From the NCBI RefSeq assembly GCF_042429435.1, contig NZ_JBHMAF010000196.1: DNA of 64,000 nucleotides; one strand, written 5' to 3'. Below the pieces are notes generated by a model that was given only the letters and a program-made list of their open reading frames with translations, ran no database searches and was not told the origin of the DNA. Below are positions 57,845-64,000 of the stretch, piece by piece. The position numbers and the translations under genes were made by a program. Position 1 is the first letter of the stretch. The number at the start of each line of letters is the position of its first letter. This DNA is from Ectobacillus funiculus. Lineage in GTDB: Bacteria > Bacillota > Bacilli > Bacillales > Bacillaceae_G.

Positions 57845-57875
57845 AGAAAACTCGCCAATCGGCGAGTTTTCTTTA
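57845..57875. terminator. Palindromic terminator derived from repeat A
   Basis: AAGAAAACTCGCC / GGCGAGTTTTCTT, the same palindrome as at 23293 and 35802. Confidence 0.85.
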
Positions 57876-57995
57876 TTTTGCCATGAATATAGCCGCCTTA
57901 TCAGCATATCTATCTGTATATTGATTCATCCATAAATAGGAGCATACATTCTTATTGGAGATGGATGATTTCTTAAGGAAGATGAGGTGAGGGAT

Positions 57996-58898
57996 ATGAA
58001 TCTTCCAAAGCAGGTAGAAATTATTGAGGTGGGTCCGAGGGATGGGCTGCAAAATGAGGCGGGCTTTATTCCTACAGAACAGAAAATTGCTTTCATTCAC
58101 TCATTAAATGGCACAGGAATACGGAGAATGGAGGCGACCTCCTTTGTCCATCCGGTATATGTCCCGCAAATGAAAGATGCAAAGGAATTGCTTGAGGGAA
58201 TTGAACGTTTTCCACAAATTCAGTATATGGTACTTATCCCGAATGAAACTGGCTATGAACGGGCAGTGGCAAGCGGGGTGCGAGATCTTTCTTTCGTAAT
58301 AGGGGTGAGTGATAGCTTTAATCTGAAAAATATAAAAATGACGAGAGAAGAATCGATTCAGCGACTTGAAGCTGTAATTAAGAAAGCAAAGAAAAATGGA
58401 ATGTTTATTCGTCATAACATCTCCACTTCGTTCTGGTGTCCATATGAAGGAAAGGTGGATGCTGCTCTTGTGCTGGAGATGCTTAAAAGAATTGATGCCA
58501 TCGGGGTAGATGAGATCGTGATTTGTGATACGATCGGCCGGGCGAATCCACAGCAAGTATTCGATCTGTTTCAGCGAGTCTTTTCCTTGCGGCCAAACGC
58601 GATGATTACCGCACATTTTCATGATACGTACGGCTTAGCACAAGCAAATATACTAGCTGCCCTGCAGGCTGGTGTTGCTCGCTTTGATGCTTCTATCGGA
58701 GGATTAGGAGGTTGTCCGTTTGCGCCGGGAGCGGCAGGGAATGTTGCGACAGAGGACGTGGTCTTCATGCTGCATGAGATGGGAATTGAAACAGGGATTG
58801 ATCTGCCATCTCTTCTTTCCTGTGTGGAGCTGGTCAAATCGTTGACAACACGCGAATTAACGGGCCATTTTCATCGAGCGAGAACAGGTAGAGCGTAG
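57996..58898 (+). CDS. yngG: Hydroxymethylglutaryl-CoA lyase
   Basis: A 300-residue TIM-barrel lyase cleaving HMG-CoA to acetoacetate and acetyl-CoA in leucine breakdown. It shows EVGPRDGLQNE with the catalytic Arg/Asp, AHFHDTYGLAQAN for the metal ligands, and the signature GGLGGCPFAPGAAGN with the essential Cys. ATG 57996 has GATGAGGTGAGGG upstream. Other leucine-degradation genes are not adjacent here, unlike the yng cluster of B. subtilis. Confidence 0.92.
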   Translation: MNLPKQVEIIEVGPRDGLQNEAGFIPTEQKIAFIHSLNGTGIRRMEATSFVHPVYVPQMKDAKELLEGIERFPQIQYMVLIPNETGYERAVASGVRDLSFVIGVSDSFNLKNIKMTREESIQRLEAVIKKAKKNGMFIRHNISTSFWCPYEGKVDAALVLEMLKRIDAIGVDEIVICDTIGRANPQQVFDLFQRVFSLRPNAMITAHFHDTYGLAQANILAALQAGVARFDASIGGLGGCPFAPGAAGNVATEDVVFMLHEMGIETGIDLPSLLSCVELVKSLTTRELTGHFHRARTGRA

Positions 58899-59006
58899 CT
58901 CGTGATAAGGGAAATATTCTCAAAAGCTGTACATCAGAAACAATATGATGAAAGAAGAGGGAAGTTGTTCTCTGTTATATAGCCAGTACTTTTTTGACAT
59001 AAGAAA

Positions 59007-59057
59007 GTATTACACCTCGCTAATTTGTGAATGATAGTCATAAGGGAGGTGTAATAC
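59007..59057 (+). promoter_or_regulatory. Perfect inverted repeat covering the ribosome site of the DUF1540 gene
   Basis: GTATTACACCTC (59007-59018) is exactly complementary to GAGGTGTAATAC (59046-59057). The 3' arm contains the Shine-Dalgarno GAGGTG and ends one base before the ATG. A TTGACA at 58994-58999 lies just upstream, so the left arm may instead fall inside the promoter spacer and act as an operator. Confidence 0.75.
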
Positions 59058-59058
59058 G

Positions 59059-59214
59059 ATGGCTAGAGATGTTCTTTGTGAAGTGAACAACTGTAAATTT
59101 TGGGCTAATGGAAACAAATGCAGTGCGGAGGCTATCTATGTAGTGAGCCATAAAGGCAAACAAGCGTCTGATAGCAAGGAAACCGATTGTCAAACATTTG
59201 TACCAGAATTGTAA
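59059..59214 (+). CDS. DUF1540 small cysteine-rich protein
   Basis: A 51-residue protein with four Cys at positions 7, 12, 21 and 44 and the DUF1540 pattern VxCxVxNCxFWxxGNxCxA...I.V, then TDCQTF. Such proteins are thought to bind a metal and are common in spore formers; the role is unknown. GGGAGGTG lies 8 nt before the ATG, inside a perfect inverted repeat. A terminator follows. Confidence 0.88.
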   Translation: MARDVLCEVNNCKFWANGNKCSAEAIYVVSHKGKQASDSKETDCQTFVPEL

Positions 59215-59222
59215 TGCTTTGC

Positions 59223-59249
59223 GGGTAACCACTAGCTGGTTACCCTTTA
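59223..59249 (+). terminator. Terminator of the DUF1540 gene
   Basis: GGGTAACCA / TGGTTACCC stem with TTT, 8 bp after the stop codon. Confidence 0.75.
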
Positions 59250-59262
59250 CAATATATATTAT

Positions 59263-59277
59263 TGATAATAACTATCA
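59263..59277. promoter_or_regulatory. Fur box without an obvious target gene
   Basis: TGATAATAACTATCA matches the 7-1-7 Fur consensus TGATAATNATTATCA at 14 of 15 positions. It lies between the 3' ends of convergent genes, so it may control a small RNA or a very small gene. Confidence 0.65.
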
Positions 59278-59296
59278 TTTTCATTCGGTATATTGA

Positions 59297-59431
59297 TTAT
59301 TTTTTAGTATTTATTTTTCGGCAGTAATGTTTATCCTCAATTTCGGCAGCCCTGCCTGCCATCAAATATTTTGTGTATCTAGGGGTAAGCAACAGCACGC
59401 TGATTCCAAGTAAACGAAGAGGCAGCCCCAT
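59297..59431 (-). CDS. Possible small hydrophobic protein
   Basis: A 44-residue frame: hydrophobic start (GLPLRLLGISVLLLTPRY), then a polar half (AAEIEDKHYC). It begins 29 bp below the DUF2085 gene and could be its downstream partner. The ribosome site is poor (CAGGGGC, distant), so I hold this as tentative. Confidence 0.3.
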   Translation of the reverse strand: MGLPLRLLGISVLLLTPRYTKYLMAGRAAEIEDKHYCRKINTKK

Positions 59432-59459
59432 CTTTGCTGGCTGCCCCTGAATAGAGTTG

Positions 59460-59816
59460 CTATATTGTCGATAAAAGAGCGGTGATAGCAAATGAAGAAG
59501 CTACAATCAGAACGGACAAGCCAAAGCCGCTTAATAACCCCGTTGTGAGCCGCAGTATATTGTTGCTTGTTCGCCATTTCCATAGCTGTGTATAGCCGTC
59601 TATTAGAAGCGGGAGTTGGCTCAGCAAGCCGATCCAAAACGGAATATGCCAGCTAGAGAGCAGTAAAAGCGGTATGAACAAGTACCCGGCTAAGATGCCA
59701 GTGCATCTTGCGCAAAGCGGCAGCGCCTTGCCGTTTATGTGCAGACAGCGCTCTCGCTTCCGATGACACGGAACAATTTTAAGCAAGGATATCAATTGCA
59801 ATCCACCCCGCAGCAC
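59460..59816 (-). CDS. DUF2085 membrane protein
   Basis: A protein of about 110-118 residues with the DUF2085 signature VPCHRKRERCLHINGKALPLCARCTGILAGYL (a Cys/His cluster that probably binds a metal) followed by three or four helices. Function unknown. The start is uncertain: GTG 59816 or a TTG a few codons in. The frame overlaps the end of the Cys-rich gene upstream by 25 bp, so the two are translationally coupled. Confidence 0.8.
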   Translation of the reverse strand: MLRGGLQLISLLKIVPCHRKRERCLHINGKALPLCARCTGILAGYLFIPLLLLSSWHIPFWIGLLSQLPLLIDGYTQLWKWRTSNNILRLTTGLLSGFGLSVLIVASSFAITALLSTI

Positions 59817-60055
59817 TCTAAACCGTCACTATCACAGTCCACAAAATCAAGAGACGCACAATCAGGCGTACAATTTGTGCAATTCCGCTCTATTCTTTTG
59901 TAATAATAGATACCAATGAACAAAGAAAGCATAATAGCAAGCACGAGACATACGATTGCTAACGTAAGCTGCCAAGAATCCCGATTTTCCGAGAAAAAGA
60001 GAAGCCCAGAGCAAATATATAAAATCAAATTCAGTGTGGTAAGCAAGAAAAACAA
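59792..60055 (-). CDS. Small membrane protein with Cys-rich tail
   Basis: An 87-residue protein: two helices (about 3-20 and 31-52), then a tail with seven Cys (NCTNC, PDC, ECC, DC). The tail could bind a metal, matching the Cys/His cluster of the overlapping DUF2085 gene. I chose TTG 60055 because GAAGGGGG lies 8 nt upstream; an ATG at 60079 has no ribosome site. I do not recognise the family. Confidence 0.6.
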   Translation of the reverse strand: MFFLLTTLNLILYICSGLLFFSENRDSWQLTLAIVCLVLAIMLSLFIGIYYYKRIERNCTNCTPDCASLDFVDCDSDGLECCGVDCN

Positions 60056-60144
60056 TGATGTATCCCCCTTCAGAAGCATTTCTATTCCTTATGCAAACTG
60101 ACCGTCATGCATTCCATATTTCGCACAGCTGCTGCAAAGCGCCG

Positions 60145-60266
60145 TACTTTAAGGATCAATTCCCAGCTAGAAGCGAATTCGACGTAGCCAGAAATTTTAG
60201 GAACAGAGTGTAGGTGCGACTGCTCCTCTGTCTTCGCCTAGCGTCCTGCCAATCGGCGAGTTTTCT
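60145..60266 (+). repeat. Repeat A copy 19 (diverged)
   Basis: Keeps the overall order and the CCAATCGGCGAGTTTTCT end, but several stem positions are mismatched and the central part is altered (GACTGCTCCTCTG). Confidence 0.75.
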
Positions 60267-60350
60267 GGATAACACAAAATTCCCATATATTTCTTATGTC
60301 TATTATAAATGATATGCTCCTGTTGTAGGGAAAAACAAAAGAGGATTGTT

Positions 60351-60486
60351 TACACTTTAAGAAAGTATAAATTTCTAGCGAGGAGACAATTCGACGTAGC
60401 GAGAAATTTTAGGAATAAAGTATAAGTAGGGCTACGCCTTTGTCTTCGCCCAAGGGCAGGGCTCGCCAATCGACGAGTTTTCTTTA
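60351..60486 (+). repeat. Repeat A copy 20 (complete)
   Basis: Outer ACTTTA / TAAAGT (T-A class) and inner TTTCT / AGAAA pairs, ending in the CTCGCCAATCGACGAG terminator. Between it and pspA (60487-60773) no gene is apparent. Confidence 0.9.
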
Positions 60487-60773
60487 ACTGGGGGACAATA
60501 GGTACGGAGAAATGAATATGAAAAATATCTCTTTGTTCTTATGGGCTTTATATTGAATAGCTGAATCCCTTTGGATTGTGAATATAAGGAACAGCCTAGA
60601 GAAAATGTTCATGGAAGACAGCCTAGGAGGGATTTTGTATATTATGCGTCCTATGTAAGCTGCTGCATGACACTTTTTCGATGTTGCAGGAATCATATCC
60701 TGTTTTAATCTTTGTAAAGTAACGCAAGCTAACAATAGATTTGTATGCAAAAGTCTACAGGAGGAATTTCAAA

Positions 60774-61439
60774 ATGTCGGTTTTTAAGCGTTTGCGTGAT
60801 TTAACAATGTCTAATGTATATGCTTTGATTGAAAAGGCAGAAGACCCTATCAAGATGACAGATCAATATTTACGCGATATGCAGCAGGATTTAGAGGATG
60901 CAGAGAAGAGTGTAGCAGCGCAAATTGCGCTTGAGAAAAAGTTTAAAGTGTTATATGAAGAGCAAGAGGCTTTAGTAAAAAGGCGTGAGGAACAGGCACA
61001 TACTGCTGTGCAGGCCGGTAATCTGGATTTGGCACGCCGCGCTCTAGAAGAAAAGAAAAATGCTGAGCAAAAGGGGAAGGAATACAAAGCAAGTTACGAG
61101 CAAAACAAAGCTGCTGCCGATAACTTACGAGCGAAGCTTGAGGAGATGCGCAAGCAGGTAACCGAGCTGAAAAACAAGCGTGAAACATTGGTAGCGCGCG
61201 TGAATGCGGCAAAGGCACAAAAGAACATTCATAAGGCTATGTCCGGATTTGATTCTAACACTGCCTTATCGGGATTAAAGCGGATGGAGGAGAAGGCGCT
61301 TCAGCTTGAAGCGGAAGCGGAGGCGAGTGGGGAAGTGTATAAGAAAGAAAAGTCGCTGGATGAGGAATTTATGCATTTAGGACGGGACAAAGAAGTTGAA
61401 GACGAATTGGCACGTATTATGAAGCAGTATGAGAAGTAA
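60774..61439 (+). CDS. pspA: PspA/IM30-family membrane-stress protein
   Basis: A 221-residue coiled-coil protein of the ESCRT-III-like PspA/LiaH family that coats and protects the cytoplasmic membrane. It starts VFKRLRDLTMSNVYALIEKAEDP (membrane-binding helix) and continues as long charged helices. ATG 60774 has AGGAGGAATTTCAAA upstream. DUF4178 and DUF4247 genes follow, the usual companions of this PspA type in Firmicutes. A terminator-like hairpin lies between pspA and the next gene, which would give more PspA than the downstream products. Confidence 0.9.
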   Translation: MSVFKRLRDLTMSNVYALIEKAEDPIKMTDQYLRDMQQDLEDAEKSVAAQIALEKKFKVLYEEQEALVKRREEQAHTAVQAGNLDLARRALEEKKNAEQKGKEYKASYEQNKAAADNLRAKLEEMRKQVTELKNKRETLVARVNAAKAQKNIHKAMSGFDSNTALSGLKRMEEKALQLEAEAEASGEVYKKEKSLDEEFMHLGRDKEVEDELARIMKQYEK

Positions 61440-61440
61440 G

Positions 61441-61483
61441 AAAAGAGCTGCCGGCACACAACCTAATGGTGTCGGCTCTTTTC
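61441..61483 (+). terminator. Hairpin after pspA
   Basis: AAAAGAGC...CCGGCAC with GTGTCGG...GCTCTTTT, directly after the stop codon. Confidence 0.8.
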
Positions 61484-61521
61484 TATCTGACGTATATTGA
61501 AGACAGGGGAGGGATGAACTC

Positions 61522-62028
61522 GTGAGCGTATTTAAGCGTATTAAAAACATAATGAAAAACCCGGAGCCGCCTAAGACGGAAAAAAGCATTTTAACGCTTG
61601 GTCCTGGCGATATTGCCGAGGTTTCGTTAGTCACCTATGAAGTGATAGGACGTACAACATCTGTGAAGCGGAGTGAAACGTTTCTAACATTACAGGATGG
61701 AAATATTATCCGATACTTAAAGATTGAACAGCGTGAAAAGCTATATTATAAACTATATAGCCCCATTGACGGACGTTTAGATTCCATCCATGAAATACCG
61801 TCAACGATTGAAATGGATGATGTGATGTATCATTTGGAGGATCAATATGCTTGTTATGTTTCTGTTATAGGACATACACCTTTTTCTGCAGCTGGAGAAC
61901 AGCACATATGGGAATTTCAATCGGATAACCGAAAACTGCTTCGCATTGAATGGCAGGACGGACGCATGATGATGTATGAAGGTGAAGCCGTTTTACCGGC
62001 AGACGTGCAAGTTATACGGGCAACATAA
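61522..62028 (+). CDS. DUF4178 domain protein
   Basis: A 168-residue cytoplasmic protein with the DUF4178 pattern: ILTLGPGDIAEVSLVTYEVIG at the start and WEFQSDNRKLLRIEWQDG near the end. Such proteins are encoded beside PspA genes from Firmicutes to enterobacteria (YjfK); their role in the membrane-stress response is unknown. The first seven residues (MSVFKRI) closely copy the start of PspA, possibly a shared membrane-targeting helix. GGGGAGGGATGAACTC precedes the GTG start. Confidence 0.82.
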   Translation: MSVFKRIKNIMKNPEPPKTEKSILTLGPGDIAEVSLVTYEVIGRTTSVKRSETFLTLQDGNIIRYLKIEQREKLYYKLYSPIDGRLDSIHEIPSTIEMDDVMYHLEDQYACYVSVIGHTPFSAAGEQHIWEFQSDNRKLLRIEWQDGRMMMYEGEAVLPADVQVIRAT

Positions 62029-62042
62029 GGGGGCACCACTAT

Positions 62043-62810
62043 ATGATCCAGCGGCTGTTTGCGCTCATTTTAGCCGTTGTATTTTCCGTATCTGCTCTGA
62101 CAGGCTGCATTAGCCAGAGGAGTACAAGTGGTGGAACAAGTTCACTTGCAGGCTACCCATTAGAATCCGTTTCACAAAACGGAAATCAACGCTCCTACGT
62201 ATATCGGGCTGCAAATGAAACCGTTCCACAGGTAGCAAGGAAATTTACGGAGCAGCACAAGCCAACTCAGAGCTCAAAAGAAGATAATCAGCAAATGTTT
62301 CTTGTGTATTCTGATGAATTGTATAGTATTCAGCAGGATAAGGATAAACCATCTGACACGTTAATTGAGGTCAGCAACAAGGAGTTTGTGCAGCAAAACT
62401 ATAGCTTATCCTTTTTGCAGGGGTATTTTTTGGCAAGCATATTGAATGATTTGTTTGATTTTGGGAAGTCATATGGCGGAAATTATCGTGGTTATACGAG
62501 CCGTGGCACGTATAAGCCGGTTATAGATTACCGTCCGCCGACCGCAGCTGAGCAAAAAAGCGTTCCTCCTTTAACGAAGGAAGGGGTCGGAACGATTACA
62601 AAGCGCAGCAGCTCTGCAGACACTTCAGCAAAAAATAAAAATGTTACACCTCCTGCAGACCCCAACAAAGGAACAATTACAAAGCCGCCGAACACATCAG
62701 GCGGTAGTAATGGCTCGACTGTGAGACCAAGATCTTCTACCATTTTGCCTCCAAAGAGTTATTCTCCGCCACGGACAAGTAGGGGCACGGGTCGTATTAA
62801 AAGAAGATAG
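62043..62810 (+). CDS. DUF4247 lipoprotein
   Basis: A 255-residue lipoprotein: signal segment, lipobox LTGC (Cys22), a folded DUF4247-like part (about 40-150) and a long Pro/Thr/Ser/Lys-rich tail with two GTITK motifs. It follows the DUF4178 gene by 14 bp with AAGGGGGCACC as ribosome site. In other Firmicutes the same trio precedes a DUF350 gene and a polyamine aminopropyltransferase; here those are missing and a short repeat B fragment follows. Confidence 0.8.
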   Translation: MIQRLFALILAVVFSVSALTGCISQRSTSGGTSSLAGYPLESVSQNGNQRSYVYRAANETVPQVARKFTEQHKPTQSSKEDNQQMFLVYSDELYSIQQDKDKPSDTLIEVSNKEFVQQNYSLSFLQGYFLASILNDLFDFGKSYGGNYRGYTSRGTYKPVIDYRPPTAAEQKSVPPLTKEGVGTITKRSSSADTSAKNKNVTPPADPNKGTITKPPNTSGGSNGSTVRPRSSTILPPKSYSPPRTSRGTGRIKRR

Positions 62811-62841
62811 TAAGGATATTCTCAAAATAACTAAACAAAAA

Positions 62842-62876
62842 AGCGGACAGGGCCTATTTTGCTTGCGGAGGATTTT
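62842..62876 (-). repeat. Repeat B fragment
   Basis: AAAAAAGCGGACAGGGCC and TTGCGGAGG match the edge of repeat B; the rest is lost. The remaining bases to 63019 hold no gene; a sporulation promoter for cotJ would be expected here but I could not define one. Confidence 0.55.
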
Positions 62877-63019
62877 TCTCGCAACAAGAGGATCATGTCC
62901 ATTTTTTGCATATATACCTTTCAGAATTTTTATATTCATGATATGAAGCTTTGAAGAATACATTTACAAAGAGATGAAAAGAAAGGTGAAATTCCCTGTT
63001 GGTGAATAAGGAGGGGTTT

Positions 63020-63250
63020 ATGATGAACCAACCAAATCAAACCTTTACTCGGATGAAATCCTATACTCCGTTTCATAGTGCATTTGACCCATGTCCGCCC
63101 ATTGGACAAAAATATTATTCTACACCTCCCCATTTATATTTAGGATTTCAGCCCCCTAATTTAGAGCAATTTCCCCCGAAGGAAGCTTTGAAAAAGGGGA
63201 CATTATGGCCTATTTTATATGACTATTATGAAAATCCATATAAAAAGTAG
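63020..63250 (+). CDS. cotJA: Spore coat-associated protein CotJA
   Basis: A 76-residue protein with the CotJA pattern: YTPFHSAFDPCPPIGQKYYSTPPHLYLGFQPP and a final TLWPILYDYY. It is the first gene of the cotJABC operon, made in the mother cell under SigE in B. subtilis, and is part of the inner coat with CotJC. ATG 63020 follows AAGGAGGGGTTT. Confidence 0.93.
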   Translation: MMNQPNQTFTRMKSYTPFHSAFDPCPPIGQKYYSTPPHLYLGFQPPNLEQFPPKEALKKGTLWPILYDYYENPYKK

Positions 63251-63262
63251 GGGGTAATGTGC

Positions 63263-63526
63263 ATGCAGCAACCTTTACCGCAGGAATATTATGAGCTTCT
63301 TGAGGATTTGCAGGCAGCTGACTTTGTATTGGTTGAGCTTACCTTATACTTAGACACCCATCCTTGGGATCTGGCTGCTATTAATCAATTTAATCAGTAT
63401 GCACAGTACAGGCAGCAAGCAAAGGTGACCTTTGAGTCAAAATTTGGTCCTTTGCAGCAATATGGAAACAGCTATGCGGATGAGAAATGGAGCTGGAACA
63501 ACTCACCTTGGCCTTGGCAGGTATAG
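63263..63526 (+). CDS. cotJB: Spore coat protein CotJB
   Basis: An 87-residue CotJB-family protein: LPQEYYELLEDLQAADFVLVELTLYLDTHPWDLAAINQFN is the family core, followed by a Trp-rich tail. I start at ATG 63263, which has AGGGGG 8 nt upstream; ATG 63257 is too close to it. It is the second gene of the operon. Confidence 0.93.
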   Translation: MQQPLPQEYYELLEDLQAADFVLVELTLYLDTHPWDLAAINQFNQYAQYRQQAKVTFESKFGPLQQYGNSYADEKWSWNNSPWPWQV

Positions 63527-63541
63527 AAAGGAAGGGATTAT

Positions 63542-64000
63542 ATGTGGATTTACGAAAAAAAGCTGCAGTATCCTGTAAAGGTTAGTACGTGTAATCCAAG
63601 GCTTGCCAAATTTTTGGTGGAACAGTACGGGGGAGCGGACGGTGAGCTCGCGGCGGCATTGCGTTATTTGAATCAACGATATACGATTCCTGATAAAGTA
63701 ATTGGATTATTAACAGATATTGGGACAGAGGAGTTTGCTCATTTAGAAATGATTGCGACGATGATTTATAAGCTTACTAAGGATGCAACGCCGCAGCAAA
63801 TGCGTGATGCGGGCTTAGATGAGCATTATGCGAACCATGATAGTGCCCTCTTCTATCATAATGCGGCAGGCGTTCCGTTTACCGCGACCTTTATACAGGC
63901 GAAAGGAGATCCGATTGCTGATTTATATGAAGACATTGCCGCAGAAGAGAAAGCCCGTGCGACATATCAGTGGATTATTAATATGTCGGATGACCCTGAT
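63542..64000 (+). CDS. cotJC: Spore coat protein CotJC (manganese catalase family), partial
   Basis: The first 153 codons of CotJC; the gene runs off the right edge. The start MWIYEKKLQYPV and the segments ELAAALRYLNQRY and GTEEFAHLEMIATM with metal-binding Glu/His residues match the manganese-catalase fold. CotJC is the main enzyme-like component of the CotJ complex in the spore coat. AGGAAGGGATT precedes the ATG. Confidence 0.95.
   Translation, partial: MWIYEKKLQYPVKVSTCNPRLAKFLVEQYGGADGELAAALRYLNQRYTIPDKVIGLLTDIGTEEFAHLEMIATMIYKLTKDATPQQMRDAGLDEHYANHDSALFYHNAAGVPFTATFIQAKGDPIADLYEDIAAEEKARATYQWIINMSDDPD

Noticed and set aside
1..64000. CRISPR arrays, rRNA and tRNA genes
   Set aside because: The only regularly spaced repeats are the repeat A tandem, the iterons and the protein-coding 156-bp repeats; none has CRISPR spacing. 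No conserved rRNA or tRNA sequence was noticed.

Overview
This 64-kb window comes from the chromosome of an endospore-forming Bacillaceae (Bacillus sensu lato). The evidence is a set of genes with B. subtilis-type relatives: scpA-scpB behind a ypuF-type gene, glcT-ptsG-ptsH-ptsI with a GlcT antitermination leader, mtnE/mtnU, a BioW-type biotin operon with a BirA operator, a YjcZ-type sporulation peptide and the cotJ operon at the right edge. GGAGG-type ribosome sites and moderate-to-low GC agree. I cannot name the species. No rRNA, tRNA or CRISPR array was seen.

Layout. 0-10 kb: ypuF, a YjcZ-family peptide, scpAB, a secreted ComEC-like MBL hydrolase, a HAD phosphatase, then the glucose PTS (glcT, ptsG, ptsH, ptsI). 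10-18 kb: two tandem and one inverted paralogue of a small barrel-like protein, a lipoprotein plus glutathionylspermidine-synthase-like gene, a nitroreductase, a diguanylate cyclase and a YkwC-type dehydrogenase. 18.7-23.1 kb: a plasmid-like island in which two divergent, unrecognised proteins flank about 0.7 kb of two-part iterons. 23-35 kb: an ABC exporter (YhaQP type), aldo/keto reductase YvgN, mtnE/mtnU with a structured mtnE leader, a zinc metalloprotease-like gene, a Nudix hydrolase, orphan sdpR-sdpI and an MFS exporter. 36-44.5 kb: an OmpR-type two-component system, a neopullulanase-type amylase, and a ykcB-ykcC-gtrA operon ending in an internally deleted galU. Identical-period 11-bp boxes lie before the regulator and before ykcB. 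44.5-51 kb: a CPA2 antiporter with an attenuator leader, a TerC-family gene with a long leader, maltose acetyltransferase and an ECF sigma operon. 51-56 kb: bioA-bioF-bioD-bioB-bioW. 56-64 kb: a four-repeat protein resembling gamma-type SASP, an ArsR regulator, HMG-CoA lyase, a DUF1540 gene whose ribosome site lies in a perfect inverted repeat, a DUF2085 gene, a pspA-DUF4178-DUF4247 operon and cotJABC (cotJC runs off the end).

A striking feature is a family of about 20 dispersed repeats (repeat A, about 134 bp full length) that end in an intrinsic terminator hairpin, often with a second module (repeat B, about 150 bp). Base pairs in the two stems of repeat A change together between copies, so the folded form appears to be selected. 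One copy is split by a 136-bp MITE-like insertion with a TA duplication. The best candidates for undescribed biology are the iteron island, the covarying repeat family, and several RNA leaders (mtnE, antiporter, TerC gene, DUF1540 gene).
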